Part shown: piece by piece, positions 27,617 through 39,144 of the stretch
Layout: every line of letters starts with the position of its first letter
Position numbering within the stretch: position 1 is the first letter of the stretch
Assembly: GCA_037074765.1 (NCBI GenBank)
Contig: JBAMDO010000181.1
Location: 527,077-591,076, forward strand
DNA length: 64,000 nucleotides
From: Mansonella perstans
Taxonomy: Eukaryota > Nematoda > Chromadorea > Rhabditida > Onchocercidae
Direction: 5' to 3'
Notes under the pieces: model-generated
Seen by the model: the letters and a program-made list of their open reading frames with translations, nothing else
Told to the model about the DNA's origin: nothing
Database searches by the model: none
Made by a program: the position numbers and the translations under genes

Positions 27617-28317
27617 ATGATTTGATAAGCACAACCTCACTTGATATGCTAATTCTATTTTGGGAACAAGATTTGATCGCTACTTGAGAAACAATTCGAA
27701 TGTTGCACTGGCCATTTTTGAATAAAATTAATTTATAGTTCTGAACATTGTAACAATGCCACTTCAAAGCCCAAAGAGGAACAATGCCAGAAACTACGGA
27801 CAACCAAATCATATTACAGCACCACTGGTGAAATTCATAATCCGGAAATTTCGAAGACAAAAAAATTTTATCAGGGATGTACTGAGGAGCAGGACCCAGA
27901 AACACAAGTGCGCAAAATCGGACTTACCACTTGTAGTAGTACAATGCCCAATATTTCATTTAAAAGAATATCTTGTGATGTAACCACCGATATTATTCAT
28001 CGCGGAATCCAGCAATTTACACAATCAAATGCAGCCGATTTTGTCAAAGCTACCAGTATCCGCCCACCGTACAAGTAATAACCGAATCATCTATGTATGA
28101 ATAGTACCAAAATTTGGTTTGGCCGGCAGAAGCCGTCAGTGAGGATAACTCATTTCATTCGTACCCGAACACCAGTTTGCATAATTCGGCCAGTTTATAC
28201 ATAAGCAATGCTTTCTTTCCTTTCATTTAAGACAGACTGAGTACTGGAATATAAAGAAAAATGAATTTTAGAAACTTTGACATAACCAGTTGACAGTTTG
28301 AAAGAGGCATGAAGTTT

Positions 28318-28323
28318 TTTATT
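28318..28323 (-). promoter_or_regulatory. AATAAA polyadenylation signal, SR-type gene copy A
   Basis: TTTATT on the plus strand (AATAAA on the coding strand) about 260 bases after the stop codon at 28583-28585. The same site exists in copy B. Confidence 0.45.
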
Positions 28324-28582
28324 GGGTCATACATTCCTATCAGCTCATTAGCCGCAGCTGCTTCGCTTCTTAGAGTAAATGAAACCTTTCAAATCCAGCA
28401 TAGTTCATTGTGTTCAGATTGAAATCATGGAAGTGTACGTACCATAAGACACGACATGGTGCGTGTTGAAATCAAGACAGGGATGCACATAGCATTAGTA
28501 ACAAAATAAAATGAAACAAGACGTTAATTCGTTTGGATTCAATCTGATGCACAATCCTGAACGGGTTCATCGATCAAAAATC

Positions 28583-30057
28583 CTACCTTCGATCACTACC
28601 ATTCCCACTGCCACTGTAATTGCTTCGATAGCCGCCTCCACCATATGAGCGAGAACCTCCTGATCGTCCTCCGTAACCTCCTCCGCCATATCCGCCGCCT
28701 CTACCGCCATATCCACCATATGAACTGAAATACAAATTACAACGAAATGATTCTACAAAAAGTGGAAGACATCAAAACTAAATGAATTTCACAGGATAAA
28801 ATAGCATAGCACAGAAAAATAATACGACACAATATTTGAGAAACACAAACCGTGGCCCACCACCTCCTCGGTAACCGCCACCACCATAGCGACGTGACGG
28901 GCCTCGTTCACCTGGTTTTCTCGGTGGATGGGCTGTTGCTACCTTAATCTTGTTTCTTCCAATGTACCTGTATCGTAACAGCTGACAGAACAATAAATTG
29001 ATTACATTATATAAACAAACGCTCAAACTATCTCTTCACTTAAAAATTTGGGTGTAAAAATTTTGCTTCATGTTCCTGTGATATTTAATATCAAGTTAAC
29101 CGTCTATGAATTTACGCACGCATTATTCATTTCCTTCAGCGCATCGGCAGCATCTTCCTTTGCTTTGAATGTGACAAACGCAAATAGCGGTGGATATGAC
29201 GCCAACCAAACGTTGTCAATGTCACCAAATTTGCTAAATAACTTCATCAGTATGCAAAACAGATTATTTTGTGAACTGTTTGTTCTACAGCTTATAAACA
29301 CTTGATAGCTACATGTGGAACATATTTTCTTTGATGTTTATTGTCTGAGGATACAAATTTTTGTTAAATTTTATTAACTTTGATTAGCAATAAACATTGA
29401 AGAAAATATGATCTAAATGCAACTGCCAAGTAACCTTCCCTAAATACGTTCATAATGTCAGCTTTCAAGAAATTCTGAGGAAAAGCTTTAAGTAAATACC
29501 CGAATGCATCTTTCAGATCATCCTTTCTCAAACTTTCATCGAAGTTACATATGTGCAATCGACCGAGTTGCTCAGCGGCATGATCAACTGATCTTGAACG
29601 ACTACGGCGACGAGGTGGTGTATTGCTGCGTGAATCAGATCGTTCACTGAAAAGATAATATGTAGAAAAACCAGACCATACGCACTGTCATAAGCGATTA
29701 TCAAAAGTAAGACTAATCGCTTTGATTTATGTCACTCTAATCCGATTTATTATAAGTTAAAGCTTACAAATAGAACAGTTAGTTCCATTTCTCAGCACGA
29801 ATAAACTATCCCACTTATCCTTTACTAAAAATACTCTAAAAAATGACTTAAAGAGAAGCATTGACAAGGAACAGAAATTAAAAAATTTCATCCTGAATCA
29901 TAAGCTCACTGCATATGTTTCTCAATATAACTTCCTCAATGGCAGATTTCCTAAGCATCCGCTCCCCGTCATCCCCCTTTCCCGTTATCAACGAACAAGC
30001 AGACCTTCTAGGAGAATGACTTTTTGATCGATGACGATCACTTCCCGATGACGACAT
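28583..30057 (-). CDS. SR-type splicing factor with one RRM and Gly-rich tail, copy A
   Basis: Five exons: 30005-30057, 29500-29646, 29120-29233, 28851-28967, 28583-28724; splice phases agree throughout and give 190 residues. The N-terminus is rich in Ser and Arg (SDRHRSKSHSPRR, then RRRSRSRS). The RRM runs from about residue 48 to 118, with RNP2 LHICNF and RNP1 LFAFVTF and the DNVWLASYPP segment typical of SRSF3/SRSF7-like RRMs. The rest is a Gly/Tyr/Arg-rich tail (RRYGGGGYRGGGG and repeats). SR proteins bind exonic enhancers in the nucleus and recruit the spliceosome (family knowledge). An N-terminal RS stretch with a Gly-rich tail is unlike classical SRSF3/7, whose RS domain is C-terminal, so the exact orthologue is unclear. 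Stop TAG overlaps a possible AAG/GTAGGA donor, so an alternative 3' end is possible. Identical coding sequence in copy B. Confidence 0.85.
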
Positions 30058-30762
30058 TGTCAGGATCACTCTGAAAGTAATCAATATCAATTGACAATAT
30101 TGAACCAACCACAAATATCCACGTCAACACCTGAAAATCCCCATACACCGCGACCCCAACCTCTGACAATTTCCCTACGTGACACAGGACAACCGGTCAC
30201 CTAAATCTGCCTACTTGAGGTCCAGAACCGATTCGCTAAAACCAATTTTACATGTCTACTGAAGCCCTCTAACCAGGAATCTCACTCCTGCAGAGAAAGT
30301 ATATAATTCTGTAGATTTTAGGATACCAGGTATCTATCTGAAGGATCTGGTATCTTTAGGACCTGTGCAGCTTCTTTTATTATTTTAGCTATTTTTTTAA
30401 TTAAAGCATAGAGAAAAGAAAAAAAGAGAGGTATAAGAATAATTAGCATCCATCTGGTCCTCATACGACATCAGAATCTAGCAATTTAACTGTTTAATGG
30501 AAAGGACCGAAATACTGAAAGTTTTAATTTGCATAAAATACGGACTAGCGGAAAAATGAGAACCCTATACATTCATCAACAGAAATTGGTACTTTTTAAA
30601 CTGTTTTATTGGTTTCTTTCTTTTGCACCATTTAAAAGAAAAGAAAAATTAACAAAAAATGCATAACTATAATATGAAAATATTAATTGACAGGAAGGAA
30701 TTTTTCACGAATTATGTCATATTAGCCTTCTGTTGATTTCAATGGCTGCACGCACTTCCGTG

Positions 30763-33319
30763 TCAGACAACACCATTCTCCATCATTGCTTTTTGCAACT
30801 TCTCAACAATCCTAATTATGGGCATCACATTAAATGGGGCATCACCCAAATTTTGCAAACGAATACAGGAAGTTTTTAAGTTCTCGAAACATTTCAAAAT
30901 TTGATGGTTTTCTGATTCTTCTTTACTAGATTTCGACATCACTAGACAGACTTCCTGCAACATTACGTGTGTTTATTATTTTATTTAATAACAGTTTCAT
31001 CAAATCCAGAACGACAAACAAAATTCGTAACATCAAATATGGAACTATTAAATCAAATAATAACACATCTATAGGTCTATAAAAAATCCGAGTCCTCGTA
31101 CTCTACAAAGCAACTGCTGTCTTGAAAATCAAAAAAAAAAGACAATAACTGATGTAAAAAATGAGAACCTTTTCTATCTTCGAAAATGTGTAAGAAGTTG
31201 TAACGGGTAAGTCTCCGTGTAACTGTCGAATGCGGAGAGTTAGATCATTACCAGAAGAAATCGTTCTACTTCGAACAAATCGAATTTTCTTGTTCTTTTC
31301 ATAACATCTAAACATCATAGGAAAGTAGAATAGACAAATTTATGGTGCTGAACATGAAATCACAAGAAGAAATTTTGATCTTTTTAAATTGAACAAATTT
31401 ACTTCATTTTATTTAAATGTCAGTTTACCTCCCAAATAATTTATTAAGCCGCATCAAATAAGCTCATTATTGTCGCTCAAAAAATCATAAAAATAAACAT
31501 ACTGCGAACACAAGAAACTATTGTATTGTTTCCCATCGACATCAGCTTGTTGTTTGATCAGCATTTTGAGGAAACGTAATATGAAAGGTATTGCGGCTAA
31601 TTCTGAATAAAGCCAATCCAGAACTACCTATGTAAATTTTTAAAATAATGGAAGCAGAATAACACAGCATATTCCGTTAGGAGATCCTAAGCCAGTGAAC
31701 TTAGCTTCGGAATTAACGGTTGCAGAAAAATATTTTCTGGAAAAAAATTCAAGATGTTATTCTCATTAAAAAATCTTCCCTTGCTAAATTAAATAAAGCA
31801 GATACTAAGAGATAATACCACACCTTGTGATCATAGGCTATCGAAAATAAAATATGTCGGAACAACCACATGGCCTTGAGCTGAGATGGCGTATCGCTAA
31901 ATTTGAGTAATTGATTGCCTTAATTATTTTACTAATATTCAAGTCACTCTACTACTGTACCAGTTTTTTTTTTTCCATCCGGAATTCTCCCTCTCTCTCT
32001 CTCTCTCTCTCTTTGAAATACCGAATTTAGACAAGTTTTCACTTTCCTTGCTTTCATTTTTAAATTGTGCCGTTTCCCTAAGCGTTGACTCCAATATGAC
32101 AGTACTTGTTTAATCCAAAAAGGAAAAACTTATCAAATTCACTATAATAAAAATTTCAACCAACTGAACAGCAAAGTACAACACTATCAGCACACCTTAA
32201 AACGGTATCAGCGTTCAGCATACGAAATCAGTTTTCAAAATTTACATTTTAGCAACTTCTATGTGCAGTACTGCAACAGCAATAGAAAGACATCTTTCAT
32301 CCTGTCTTAGTAAAACTGCTGACAAACAACTCCGTTCTGGGATAATACGAATTGATGCTTTTAAAAAATCCTGAATTTCGCTTGCATCTGAAAACAAGTG
32401 ACCGTCAAACGAATGAAGAAATGCCATTAATCCTTTTCAAAAATAAAAAATAAGATAAAAGTTCAAAGGATTTCTAAAGTTCTCGTTTTTTCAAGCATTT
32501 TTTGTGTAAATATACAAAAATATAAATATACTTGTAAATATAAATATACTTTGGATAATTGGCTCTAACTCAATGAAAAAAAAATTTGTCAAATTGATTA
32601 TAATAAACACAAATCACTAAAGGATTTGTGCAGAATTCGCCACTAACCGTAGATATTGACAGCAAGTGCTGCTGCATGCCAACAGCAACTGAGAAATGGA
32701 ATGGCATTATTCAGTGGATTTGTTTCAAGGCCTAACTGCTCACCACCAAACCATATGGTCTCTGTAAAATGGGATCGTCAACGTAACAAATTGTAAATAA
32801 CAAAGGAGCATCTACGAACGATGAAATCATTAAAACTAAACATTTTGATTGTAGTGAATGGATGAAACACCATTATTATACCTAATCTTAGTCAGTTTAA
32901 CAAGATATTGCAGGATTTAGATAACATGCAAGAAAAATGAATAAAATAACGTATTACCCAGGCACAGATGAAAAAACTTGAAAGCATTCGACAGGAAACA
33001 ATGGAAACTACACACCTGCAGAGAAGCAAACTTCCAGGACCACATCTTTCAAAATGCCAAATATAGAAATCAAGTAATGTGTTGCCCCATCCAAACGTTT
33101 GCTTCCAAAATAGCTTTGCTGCCACAAGCTAATAAGAAAGCACTCAACAACAGAAAAGAAACGACGTCGCACGACACAATCCGGAAGAGAATAAAGCGAG
33201 CGATCAAGCAACACTTCGCTCGCCAGTAGACTTGTTAGATCTGGATTATCAATATTCACACGGGATAAATCATCCAAAACTTTCCGAGCTTTCAGTTCTT
33301 CCATGGCTTCAAGATTCAT
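30763..33319 (-). CDS. Lines (LINS1)-like protein, copy A
   Basis: Seven exons: 33016-33319, 32648-32761, 32246-32432, 31824-31896, 31503-31627, 31169-31307, 30763-30954. All phases agree, giving 377 residues and a TGA stop. The protein looks all-helical, with no signal peptide or membrane segment. The Lines assignment rests on two remembered stretches: YDHKVVLDWLYSELAAIPFI with ILRFLKMLIKQ, and a C-terminal block ending RLQNLGDAPFNVMPIIRIVE, which resembles the LINES C-terminal domain. Lines is a segment-polarity regulator in Drosophila. The protein is shorter than vertebrate LINS1, so N-terminal exons may be missing or the family call wrong. The start is the first ATG in the open exon. A candidate AATAAA lies at 30605-30610. 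The gene lies head to tail with the SR gene on the same strand. Coding exons are identical in copy B. Confidence 0.65.
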
Positions 33320-33612
33320 CAGTTTCCAGCGAATTCGCCATTATCCTAATAACCAATTCATCAGGTCAACACAGTGAACCTAACTGTAAACATTCATAAA
33401 TCCTCTAAGAGCTTAACTCTTATTCCACAAAAGAATGAAGTATTTCACGAACTTATGAAATCCTTGATGTTAATAGGATATCGCTATGGAATTTAAGAAA
33501 TGCTCCAATGTTCTTAATTTTGAGCACCTTATCCAAAAAACAGCGGCAATAAATATACCAAATGCAGAACGATGAATTTTAATGAAACTTTTTCGTGATA
33601 ACAAATGTATTG

Positions 33613-35188
33613 ATTTCATCGTTGTCTGAATAAAATTTCATATTTCTAAATATTTTAATATGCTTAAAATAGACAGCAAGTCATTGAGGAAAGTTTGCTT
33701 TGTGATGTTTACAAAATATTTACTGTAAATAAGAAACTTTCCCTCAACAAAAAAAAAAAAATCGTTTTTCTCTTATCTTCACTTTAACAATTTTTTGATG
33801 ATAGGAAAGCATTTCAATCTATTTTCACAACATTAAATATTACATCATCAATTATCCTTTCTCGCGATTAATTTGCTATTGACAGAACGAAAGAAAAATT
33901 GGCGGTGAAATAAATAAATTACTGAAACACATGAAAGTGTTAAATTGCAATTTTTGTTTAATTTTTACAAATGTAAAACGTAAGACGTTGAACCCGAAAA
34001 ATATGATCGATTAAATTGCTTTTTACGCGTTTGTTGATACACACGGCAATGATGATGATTGTAGTGATAATGATGTTAATGATTTTGGTTATTAATTAAG
34101 ACTAAAATTTTTGCTAGGAAATTTTGAATTTTCAAAAATATTTTAGAAGATTGGAAAATTTTACGCTATTTAGCGAAAATTGACTGAAAAAAGACGACAC
34201 ATTGTAAGGTTCAGTTTTTTGAAATTAACATGTCAATTATTGACATTTTTTTGAAATCAACATGCTAATTATTTCCTACGGGAAAAAAAGAATTTGTTAA
34301 AATTGCGAAATTTTGAAGGCAAAAAAGAAAAAATAGCAAAATTGGTGCAAACAATGTAATTTTTCATGTTCAGGAAGTTTTTTTTATTCTTCACATAGAT
34401 CATATTCTGAATAAATAACATTTGCCGGAGAAAATTTAAGATTAAATTTTTTTTTTCAATTACAAATCAATGCAAAATAGGTATATCACGGTCCAGAAAT
34501 TTGCAAAACAGGTAAATTATGATTCAGGAATTCGCAAACAGGTAAATTATGGTCCGAATGTTCGCAAAATAGGTAAATAGTAATCCAGGAATTTGCAAGA
34601 TTGGCAGATTGTGATCAGTTTGCAAAATAGATAAATAGGGACCTGGTGTTTGCAAGATAGATAAATTATGATTGGACATATATATATATATATATATAAT
34701 TGGCATAATAAATTACATATTGAGAATTTTTTTTCTTTGTTTGTTCCGTAAAATGCAAATGAGGGTATAACAATAATTATTAACGGTGAGTTTTATTTTT
34801 CCGTTCATTTTTCATCCCGGATTTAATGCAAATTAAATCCTGGCGATAAGATGATAAAAATGTGTAAAATGAACAAATGAAATTTGTTGATATTTAACAC
34901 ACACCGACACAAAAAAAGCTTTTCTTTCTTTGGATTAACAAAAATATTAATTTTCGTTAATGCGAAAATAATTGATAAATGACTTAGAGTAATTTAAGAA
35001 TGAAATATTTCAAAAGCATTGACATTTACAAGAAATCAAACTCTAATTAATAGATAGTGCAGCTTTCTACTAATATCAAATTCAATAAACAATCCTAACA
35101 AATGTTAAATGAATAAATGCAATTGTCCAAATGCATACAATAAGATGATTAGTGTAATTGTAGTTTCCCAATTTAAACATTTCACTAT
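33613..35188. repeat. large inverted repeat, left arm (1.58 kb)
   Basis: Reverse complement of 36563-38124, with only scattered differences, the largest a roughly 15-base indel near 34905. It contains a (TA)n tract at about 34678-34698 and a short imperfect tandem array (34480-34680). No coding frame longer than chance is present; the small frames in each arm mirror each other. Confidence 0.92.
34480..34680. repeat. imperfect tandem array, about 30-base unit, about 7 copies
   Basis: Units share the core TTTGCAAAAYAGGTAAATTA followed by TGGTCCAGGAA-like sequence, with substitutions between units. The array is mirrored at 37060-37265 in the right arm, so it predates the inverted duplication. 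Confidence 0.75.
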
Positions 35189-36240
35189 CATTGTGTAATA
35201 TCCAGAGATCATCGGTTTGCACAAAAACATCTGTTACAAAGCATTTTAAATCACCATCAACGATGCTATTTCGTTGTCTTACCACTTCTGCAAATAATTT
35301 TTGTTTCAAAATTTTAAATTTCAAAAACTTTTGCATAAAGTTAAATTTAATACTTTTACTCTCATATATTTTATTAATACATAAATACAATATGTATTAA
35401 ACATTAGAAAATATAGAGATCAAAAAAAAGAAAAAAAAAGTTACCATTCCGAAGAATTTTATGTGATGGTGCAAAAATGCTATTTGGTGCCGGAATACTA
35501 AAAGTTGGTAACCATCGTTTAACATAATTATTGATATATTGAAATAGTATTTGTTGGCGGGCATTCATCTGAGATTTTCAAAAGATAAGATTTCATTGAA
35601 AGACAATAAATTCCCATTTGTTTTATCATTAAAAAAATTTTCGCAAAAAACTACAAATTTCATTTCAAACAATTATATCTCAAACTGATATTTTCGAATT
35701 TAATTTTAACACCACATTTTTTTGGTAATAATTATTTTTTCACTTTTCATTTATTAAAATAACAAATAAAGTTTCATTTCATTTCCTTTTTTTTGCTAAT
35801 AATTAGATAACTTTAACAATGCTATTTTAATTATAGTTTCGAAGTAGTAATTCAAAAAAGAATTATCATTTTGTAAATTTACTGCGAAATTTTTGAGTTA
35901 ATAGTACAATATAAAATTTTTTGCTTCTAAATGCTACTTGAAGATTGAATTTCTCTTCTACCTGACTTCTCTCAAGTTTTTTACTCAAACCACATCCAAT
36001 ATTCCCAACAACGCTGTTGTTAAGCATTATTTTCCACATTCTTGCATCATGAAACAGCAAAAGCAGCTCTATTATCTGATGTACACAGCAAATCAGATCA
36101 TGGATATTTTCTGATTCATTCACTTTTACTTTACAAGTCTTAGTAGTGCAATAAAACTTGATAATAATTAGTATTGAACTATCAATCAACCCACTTGCAT
36201 AGCTTCTTTGTTAGTGATTCCGAAATCACTATGTTTCTTG
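35189..36240 (-). pseudogene. truncated CCZ1-like gene fragment in the spacer of the inverted repeat
   Basis: Four consecutive coding pieces with good splice consensus and consistent phase: 36195 to about 36240 (open upstream), 35962-36138, 35445-35568, and 35287 down to 35189. They encode KKHSDFGITNKEAMQ, a helical segment with CCVHQIIELLLLFHDARMW and LSKKLERSQ, then QQILFQYINNYVKRWLPTF, then VTDVFVQTDDLWILHN. The pattern resembles the middle of CCZ1, a subunit of the Mon1-Ccz1 exchange factor for Rab7; this is from memory and tentative. The fragment ends abruptly at 35189, where the repeat sequence (ATAGTGAAATG...) begins, and its 5' part stops before the repeat at about 36330. It is therefore a broken gene or exons cut off from the rest. 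No internal stop is seen. Confidence 0.42.
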
Positions 36241-36414
36241 ATTTCTGATTATTGATCGGATGCAATAATATTAATGGTTTAGAAGTGCTATACACAGAGA
36301 ACCATGAGGAGTCAATTATCTTTTTATCTTAGGCGTGTGCTATTGACCCACTCTCCGATTGCAGCAGAAAAACATAAAGTAGATTTTATGGGTTGCAATT
36401 GTCACAATATTTTT

Positions 36415-36630
36415 ATTCTGTTTGTCCATTCGTCCTGTTCGTCCACTCTCCGGTTATGGTGGGCGGTCGTTTGACTTAGGGCACGCGTCTGCCGTCATGG
36501 GAGGATGGGTCAGTGGCACAGACGTGAGGGATTGTTTATTGTTACTAATTGTTATTATTATTATAGTGAAATGTTTAAATGGGAAACTACAATTACACTA
36601 ATCATCTTATTGTATGCATTTGGACAATTG
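36415..36630. repeat. dispersed repeat at the inner edge of the right arm
   Basis: Less AT-rich than its surroundings. It contains GTCCATTCGTCCTGTTCGTC and a CTGCCGTCATGGGAGGATGG block. A diverged inverted copy lies at 45895-46110, continuing across ATGTTTAAATTGGGAAACTA into sequence also found in both arms. The arms therefore include part of an older repeat family. No coding capacity was seen. Confidence 0.65.
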
Positions 36631-38124
36631 CGTTTATTCATTTAACATTTGTTAGGATTGTTTATTGAATTTGATATTAGTAGAAAGCTGCACTATCTAT
36701 TAATTAGAGTTTGATTTCTTGTAAATGTCAATGCTTTTGAAATATTTCATTCTTAAATTACTCTAAGTCATTTATCAATTATTTTCGCATTAACGAAAAT
36801 TAATATTTTTAAAAAGCTTTTTTTGTGTCGGTGTGTGTTAATTATCAACAAATTTCATTTGTTCATTTTACACATTTTTATCATCTTATCGCCAGGATTT
36901 AATTTGCATTAAATCCGGGATGAAAAATGAACGGAAAAATAAAACTCACCGTTAATAATTATTGTTATACCCTCATTTGCATTTTACGGAACAAACAAAG
37001 AAAAAAAATTCTCAATATGTAATTTATTATGCCAATTATATATATATATATATATATGTCCAATCATAATTTATCTATCTTGCAAACACCAGGTCCCTAT
37101 TTATCTATTTTGCAAACTGATCACAATCTGCCAATCTTGCAAATTCCTGGATTACTATTTACCTATTTTGCGAACATTCGGACCATAATTTACCTGTTTG
37201 CGAATTCCTGAATCATAATTTACCTGTTTTGCAAATTTCTGGACCGTGATATACCTATTTTGCATTGATTTGTAATTGAAAAAAAAAATTTAATCTTAAA
37301 TTTTCTCCGGCAAATGTTATTTATTCAGAATATGATCTATGTGAAGAATAAAAAAAACTTCCTGAACATGAAAAATTACATTGTTTGCACCAATTTTGCT
37401 ATTTTTTCTTTTTTGCCTTCAAAATTTCGCAATTTTAACAAATTCTTTTTTTCCCGTAGGAAATAATTAGCATGTTGATTTCAAAAAAATGTCAATAATT
37501 GACATGTTAATTTCAAAAAACTGAACCTTACAATGTGTCGTCTTTTTTCAGTCAATTTTCGCTAAATAGCGTAAAATTTTCCAATCTTCTAAAATATTTT
37601 TGAAAATTCAAAATTTCCTAGCAAAAATTTTAGTCTTAATTAATAACCAAAATCATTAACATCATTATCACTACAATCATCATCATTGCCGTGTGTATCA
37701 ACAAACGCGTAAAAAGCAATTTAATCGATCATATTTTTCGGGTTCAACGTCTTACGTTTTACATTTGTAAAAATTAAACAAAAATTGCAATTTAACACTT
37801 TCATGTGTTTCAGTAATTTATTTATTTCACCGCCAATTTTTCTTTCGTTCTGTCAATAGCAAATTAATCGCGAGAAAGGATAATTGATGATGTAATATTT
37901 AATGTTGTGAAAATAGATTGAAATGCTTTCCTATCATCAAAAAATTGTTAAAGTGAAGATAAGAGAAAAACGATTTTTTTTTTTTTTTGTTGAGGGAAAG
38001 TTTCTTATTTACAGTAAATATTTTGTAAACATCACAAAGCAAACTTTCCTCAATGACTTGCTGTCCATTTTAAGCATATTAAAATATTTAGAAATATGAA
38101 ATTTTATTCAGACAACGATGAAAT
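36563..38124. repeat. large inverted repeat, right arm (1.56 kb)
   Basis: Mirror of 33613-35188, starting ATAGTGAAATG and ending ACAACGATGAAAT. With the 1.37-kb spacer this makes a 4.5-kb palindromic structure. The mirrored tandem array is at 37060-37265 and the mirrored (TA)n tract at about 37038-37058. Confidence 0.92.
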
Positions 38125-38622
38125 GTCATTTTAAATGGGCAACAGTTGATGAAAATTATTTGTTACGATTACTTACCACTGAATGTCATTTAGGAAAGTG
38201 TAAACGAAAATGATTTGTCTTTAACGTTTATTTTTTTTTTTTTTTTTTTTTTTTTTTTGTACGTATAGCTAACAACTGGAATTAGTGGCTGAAAAATAAT
38301 TGCACCTCGCGTAATTAGTCGTAATATACATTATATCTCGAAATTATTAAAAATCATATTTATTTACTGAAATTTTATGGAATTTCGTGAAAAGTGTCAA
38401 TGCCAAAAAATTTCGAGGACTTCACTAAACGACATTTATAAATCTAACGCTTGAGAGATCTTTGGAGAGTATCTTAATCATGATTGACAGTACATAATTA
38501 CATGATTACATTTCGAGTACTTATTTTCTAAGGTTTTGTATTCCTTGATGTTATTTACTAGAAATTTGTAATTTTTACAACAGTGTACTACGATTTTGCT
38601 GAAGCTTTAATTGAGTTTCAAA
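38125..38622. other. short unique stretch between palindrome and retroelement
   Basis: AT-rich, with a poly-T run at about 38230-38258. No gene, and no clear target-site duplication for the adjacent element. Confidence 0.5.
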
Positions 38623-39135
38623 TGTCGCGAAAGTCGCGAAAATTGAAATAAATTTTATACAAATTAAAAGGGAATACTTTCCATAACTCATTTCTCCTCC
38701 TATATAAACTATCTTCCTCTTCTACCATTATGATCTTTGGTCCATTGTATTAAAACATTAACCGCCTCATCTTCTCCGCCTATGTAAGCTGTCAATCTTC
38801 CACAAGCACCATTAATTGATATCATCATCTCAATGACTGGTTGGCATCAATTCGCACTCCCTTTTATTGTATTAATTTTTTTTCTTATTCGATTTGCGTC
38901 GCGTTTTTCGTGTTATTATTATATTTCACATTATTACACGTCCACGTTGTTATGTTAATTCTAATTCACGTTAGCATCGTTATGTTAATTCTAATTTACG
39001 TTCGCGTTAGTTAATGTTTTTAATAAAGGTTTAATTACCCAAGTTTGAGGTTTACAAGCCGGCTTCTCGTCCTCAACTCAACACAATTTTCCCAACAATA
39101 ATTTTTGGTGCCACGAGACAACAACTTTCCCAACA
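38623..39135 (+). repeat. 5' LTR
   Basis: Begins TGTCGCGAAAGTCGCGAAAA and ends TTTCCCAACA (TG...CA). The start matches 41726-42050 and the end matches 44737-44988. It contains TATATAAAC near 38700, a possible TATA box, an AATAAA at 39023-39028, and two copies of a unit of about 31 bases (GTTATGTTAATTCTAAT core) near its 3' part. Sequence just after it (TATGGTACCACGAG) resembles the TGGYGCCACGAGA block inside the LTR end. Confidence 0.8.
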
Positions 39136-39144
39136 AAAATTTTT

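Larger units (their letters stand above)
27617..33614. repeat. segmental duplication, copy A (6.0 kb)
   Basis: Matches 46868-52872 in direct orientation almost base for base. By eye only about a dozen differences are visible: single-base changes (for example at 28986 and 33326), a 5-base indel near 29345, a one-base indel near 30137 and a CT-repeat length difference near 32000. None alters the coding exons read here. The left end is near 27617; the right end falls at 33613-33614, exactly where the large inverted repeat begins. Confidence 0.92.

Noticed and set aside
27543..27905. 120-codon minus-strand frame, present in altered form at 46722-47156
   Set aside because: It crosses the edge of the segmental duplication, so the C-terminal parts differ; no motif or splice partner. 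Probably 3' flank of the SR-type gene.
31980..32012. CT-rich repeat as a possible regulatory element
   Set aside because: Simple microsatellite in an intron of the LINS1-like gene; differs in length between copies A and B, as expected for replication slippage.
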